Position numbers and translations under genes: made by a program
Notes under the pieces: generated by a model
Seen by the model: only the letters and a program-made list of their open reading frames with translations
Databases searched by the model: none
Told to the model about the DNA's origin: nothing
Source of the DNA: Hevea brasiliensis
Lineage: Eukaryota > Streptophyta > Magnoliopsida > Malpighiales > Euphorbiaceae
NCBI RefSeq assembly: GCF_030052815.1
Contig: NC_079503.1
Coordinates: forward strand, 45,860,735-45,924,734
Reading direction: 5' to 3'
Length of the DNA stretch: 64,000 nt
In this document: in pieces, positions 59,890 through 64,000 of the stretch
How the letters are laid out: each line of letters opens with the position of its first letter
Numbering within the stretch: position 1 is the stretch's first letter

Positions 59890-62800
59890 TGTAACATCCC
59901 CACTGTACGTGTTTTGTACGTTCTGTTACTCCAGTGGCCAAATATCAGTCTAAGCAAGTGAGGATGTCTGGAACTACACTTCGGTGATAGTGAACAGATA
60001 TATAATAATGAAATAAATAAAAAGAAAATACAAGAAAATCAAAGAAAAATGAAAGAGAGAAAATGAAACTAAGTTAAACGAAATGACACCACGATGATGG
60101 CGTGACCGGAAGGAAATGCCAATCCTGGACCACGGGGAACCCTCAGAATTTAATTTTGAGACATAGGAAAAGGTCTATTGAAATATAATTGACACTAGAA
60201 TTATCAAAGAAAAAATTAATAAATTATTACAAAGAAAAAAAAATCGAGAAACAAACAAAAATCGGTGTTACTGAAAAATCGAGAATATAACCCGAAGTGG
60301 GGTATTTTGGTTATTTGACACCAAGGGCTGCCTTTTGACCTCAATGTCCATTAAAAATAAAAAATATTACACTTTAGAAATATTATGGAAAATTAAAATG
60401 AAATATATTATTTAAATAGTAAAAGATTAGTGGCAAATGAGCAAAATTAAGGAAATTAAGATTAATAAATTATTTAACCAAGTTAGTGCTCCACTAGTGA
60501 CATCTTAAGGGACCCATATTAAGCTTTAGTGGACTGAAACTACCATCGTCAACCTCAAAGATAAGAACCAGCCGAATGGAAAACTCCATGAATCCTCCAT
60601 AGCCGAAGTTTGTTCAACCACCATGCAACCATCTTCAAGCCATCTTTCACCATAATTTCTTCATTAAAGCTTGCACATTCAACTTAAGGAAGCTTTTGGG
60701 AACAAGAAAGGACTGATTTGATCAGGTTTTGGGAAAGCTCTCAAGAGGTAAGACCTCTCCCTTGCTTTAGTAAACCTTTTGTTTAGGTTGAGGTGAGTAT
60801 TTTGGTAAAGAGAAATGAAGAGAATAGTGAGAAATGAAATGGTCCATTTTTGGCAGCCATGAATATGTGTTGTATTTGAGTTTTTTCTTACCTCTAATGG
60901 ATGGAAATTAAGGTTGATTAACTCAAATGGAGGATGTAGTAAGTTAAAATCTAAGTATGTGTATGTAGTGCTTGAATTAAGGGTGTGAAATGGAACCTTA
61001 ACGCTTTGAGCAAACTGCCATGTTTGGCAGCCTATAATGTCATGAATTTGTGTGTGAATATGAAGTTTATTAATAAAATATGCTAGTGTTAAATTGTGGG
61101 CAGCATGTGCAATTGATGCTGAAGTATGAGTATATTGAAGTGTATGTGTAATATTGATATGGAGATATGTTGAATTTTGGTGAAAGTGAATGTTGAACTT
61201 AATGATGAATTGTGTGCATTGAGCACTTGAATGTTCTGCCCAAAATTATTTGCTAGAATTGTGTACAATATATATATGGAAGTTCCATTGATTGAATATT
61301 GAAGTAATGAGGAGGAGAAGGAATATCAAGTTGGAAGTGTAAGTGTTTTGTACAGGTTGTATATTAATGGCAGTACCTAAATTAGGTCATAAGTTCCAAA
61401 CTGTAAACCCAATTGGTATGAGGTCAATAGGGGTGAAACTAGACACCAAATAAGCCAACTTTCATGGAAAAATGTTGCTAACATTCTACCTAGAAACTGA
61501 CCTTAAAAATAACCAAATCTGGAATAGCAACCTTGTAACCCAGATTTTTGACCATATAAACAGTAATTATTAGGATGACCATAACTCACTCAAAACAGGT
61601 CCAATTGACCTAAAATTTTTACCATGGATAGCTCAGACATAGAGCTACAAGTCTTATGAAGACACTAAAGAACAGAAATGACCAGAACCAAGTCAAATAG
61701 CTGGCACAAATTCGGGTACCAAAACTGCCAGAACTAAAAGTGAACTAAAATTGACCAAATTTTGCACTAATGGTGCAATCTGTCCAGCTTTAGTAAATTG
61801 ACCATATCTTGGTCTATACAACTTAGAATGACCTAAAATTTTGCCCCGCGTGCAATAAGACATAGAGCTACAATTTTTCTTCTTTGACCAGAAGCTAAAA
61901 ACCAAGAGAAATAGCACTTAAAGCTAGACCAATCTAGCACACAAAAAATTGAGAATTTGACATTTACATACAATGATGCTTGAAGCAATTTGGCAATGAA
62001 TGCCAACTTGTGAAAATAGTAAATTGCACTATATGGCAGCATATTTAATTACAATATGTGACATGTTGATGCTAGAAACAATTTATCCATTGTACCTAAA
62101 AAGGTCAATATATGCATTGACTTATGAATTACATAATAGCCAGTAAACTCTAAAAAAATGATGAATTAAACAATTAATTTATAATGTGCCCTAGTTTGCC
62201 TAGTTAACTAGTTTGGATAGGTTAGCATGCCAATAGGATTCTGATAGTTGTTCTGTAAATGGGTTCAAGCCATACTGTGTTTTTATGGCTTATTATGCCG
62301 CACTGTGACTTTAATGGCCTACGGCTATAGATATTGTGTATTTATTATTGGCTTATCGCCAGATTGACTATATGGCCTTTTAGCCACACTATTTGTACAC
62401 CGAGAGACACTTTGTGATCGATGGTGTGGCGACCGAAGGTACTAGGTACCCAGCGCCAGTATATTCGTTTATCCAGTCTAGTCAGTATATAGGCTACATG
62501 GGCAGTAATTCAAGTACTATTAAATTCAAATAGCTAAATCTAGTATACTGACATACAGCACTACCAAAAAATAGCAAATATTGAAATGTTAGCAAATAAA
62601 AGTAGAATCAGCAACTGCAAAGTATATCGATGTTATAAATTCGTAAACACTTTATTTACTTTATTTTAGTGTATATTTCTTTATATTTGGCACCACTAAG
62701 CAAAATTGCTTAGCGCGTTGCTTTTGTAACATGTAGGTGTTGGAGACACAGCTGGGGAGCCTAGCAGACCTACGATCGGGTGAGACATCAGATCTGCAGA

Positions 62801-63339
62801 GGAGTCCAGAGTCATCTGCACTACATTGCATACATGGTAGGACTTAGGATATCTTGTATTTTGTACTTTTGTTGTATTTTTTAAATTCGGCCTTTTATTT
62901 TGTAATATTATGAAAGCTCTAAAGTTTGAAATATCTTGTACATATTAAATAACATGGAGATTTTCTGGATATATTTAAATTATTATGGACTGTATTGTGG
63001 AACTGTTTAATGACTGTAAAAGTCTATTGACTTTACTGAGAAATAAAGACTGTGAAATATTTGAGATTTTCATATTATCATATTAAACTGTTTTCAACAG
63101 GTTTGGAAGGACAGTTTGTTCGAAATGCAAACGACACCTTGCCAAATTTTTATTACAATTTTTGAAACACTGATTTTATCAAAGTATGATAATAGTATGA
63201 GCATGATATGAATATTACATGAAAGACTTCTTAAAATCAAATTGAGTTCAGGAAATTAAATAATCACAGACTAGGTGTTCTGGCATGCCGTGTAGCACGC
63301 CTTGCTCGGCTATACTATAGACGGGTGAGGGGTATTACA
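59890..63339 (+). repeat. G 3' LTR, 3450 bp
   Basis: Runs TGTAACATCCCCACTG to GAGGGGTATTACA. It is uninterrupted and shows the pre-insertion state of the site used by H (near 61285). It differs from the 5' LTR by scattered substitutions and the about 80-bp segment. No gene is seen. Confidence 0.95.
62694..62715 (+). other. Conserved LTR hairpin (G 3' LTR)
   Basis: CACTAAGCA/TGCTTAGCG with loop AAAT; the stem differs from the 5' copy at one pair near its base. Confidence 0.7.
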
Positions 63340-63344
63340 CAATT
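63340..63344. repeat. Right target-site duplication of G (CAATT)
   Basis: Perfect copy of 29263-29267. Confidence 0.95.
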
Positions 63345-64000
63345 ATAACTGCAAAACGACCAATGGAACAGTGCAACCTAAGACACCAAAACTGAAAATT
63401 TGCAATTTTGCTTAAAAAACCTAAGTTTTGAGAAAACAACCAAAACTAACAAAATTGGTGACCAAAATGTGGTATGTGAGGATAGTTGGAGTTCTCATAC
63501 CTATTAAGCATAAGAAAGTCAATATTTTGACTTGAATAGTACTATGAATAGTAACCTCAACATGAAAATTTGCAAGAATGTAAGTTTAAACATATTGGAA
63601 TTAGTTATGGGAATTATTATGAAGCAAAGATGTTGAGACACTATAAATTTTATGTTTCAGCTGAGAAAGACTCGGAAGGTCTGAGAGACTGAGTCAAGCC
63701 CTAGAGGCGACTCACGTCAGGTTTGTGCATAATAAACCTTATTTGAGCATTTTGTCATTGAAAAATTGATTTAGTATGATTTATGAAAATTTGATGTTAA
63801 TCACTAATTGTGTTTCCACCTTGTGAAGGAAACTATGACTTTGGAAATTTATTGGATTTCTCATGAATTATTTGAATAAAATGTTTGAAATTGATTTTTG
63901 ATTCACACTTAGCGTGACAGTGCCTTATTATTCCTCCTCCATTTATGGGGTGAGATCGATTATTTTCCTCCCTCTCTAGTTTACCAGTTGAGGTTATAGA
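63345..64000 (+). repeat. F: Tekay-type LTR, second part, leaves the window
   Basis: Continues F after G. It matches C on the minus strand (GACTGAGTCAAG...GGCGACTCACG and the CTCCATTTATGGGGT region). It ends at the window edge before the hairpin region. No gene is seen. Confidence 0.88.

Larger units (their letters stand above)
29268..63339 (+). mobile_element. Element G: Tekay-type retrotransposon split by H and I
   Basis: The two LTRs, PBS, PPT and perfect CAATT duplication define one insertion in LTR F. H sits in its 5' LTR and I in its integrase; removing both leaves an element of about 11 kb. The polyprotein is old: about ten stop codons, a deletion in gag and loss of the RT catalytic core. 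Its protein is closest to A and I, but its LTR is clearly diverged from theirs. Confidence 0.93.

Overview
The window is intergenic plant heterochromatin made of LTR retrotransposons inserted inside one another. I found no host gene, tRNA, rRNA or CRISPR array. The sequence is AT-rich. The protein-coding elements are Ty3/gypsy with 3-4 kb LTRs, a primer-binding site for initiator tRNA-Met and a C-terminal chromodomain, which fits the Tekay/Del group of chromoviruses. The host is therefore a seed plant, most likely a woody eudicot. I cannot name the species.

Layout, left to right (letters used throughout). A, minus, 1-8730: Tekay element cut by the left window edge, inserted in the leader of B. 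B, minus, 8731-11084: Copia-like 5' LTR and leader, inserted in the LTR of C. C, minus, 11085-13558 plus base 24261: Tekay-type LTR. D, plus, 13559-24255: element with gag and protease but no RT, RNase H or integrase, inserted one base inside the outer end of C's LTR. E, 24262-27490: three pieces of Copia-like LTR, two plus and one minus. F, plus, 27491-29267 and 63345-64000: Tekay-type LTR leaving the window. G, plus, 29268-63339: Tekay element inserted in F. H, plus, 30608-42680: Tekay element inserted in the 5' LTR of G. I, minus, 48182-59209: Tekay element inserted in the integrase gene of G. D, G, H and I each have exact 5-bp target duplications (GTTAC, CAATT, TTGAT, ACAAT). The order is E oldest, then C and F, then B, D and G, then A, H and I.

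Each coding region is one gag-protease-RT-RNase H-integrase-chromodomain polyprotein and all are broken. Most interesting: A, G and I carry a 74-79 bp GT-AG, phase-0 intron at the same place, just after the catalytic Glu of integrase. Its stops and indels are harmless only if it is spliced out. H has continuous coding at that site. If the intron is retained, the product ends just after the DDE triad and lacks the C-terminal domain and chromodomain.

Two kinds of damage can be told apart. G decays by C-to-T type changes at Gln and Trp codons. H, and patches of A and I, show CAG/CTG collapsing to CG, even between LTR pairs that are otherwise identical, which looks like a sequencing or consensus error at CHG-methylated sites. 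A hairpin with changing stem sequence but conserved pairing lies about 550-690 nt before the 3' end of all nine LTRs that cover the region.
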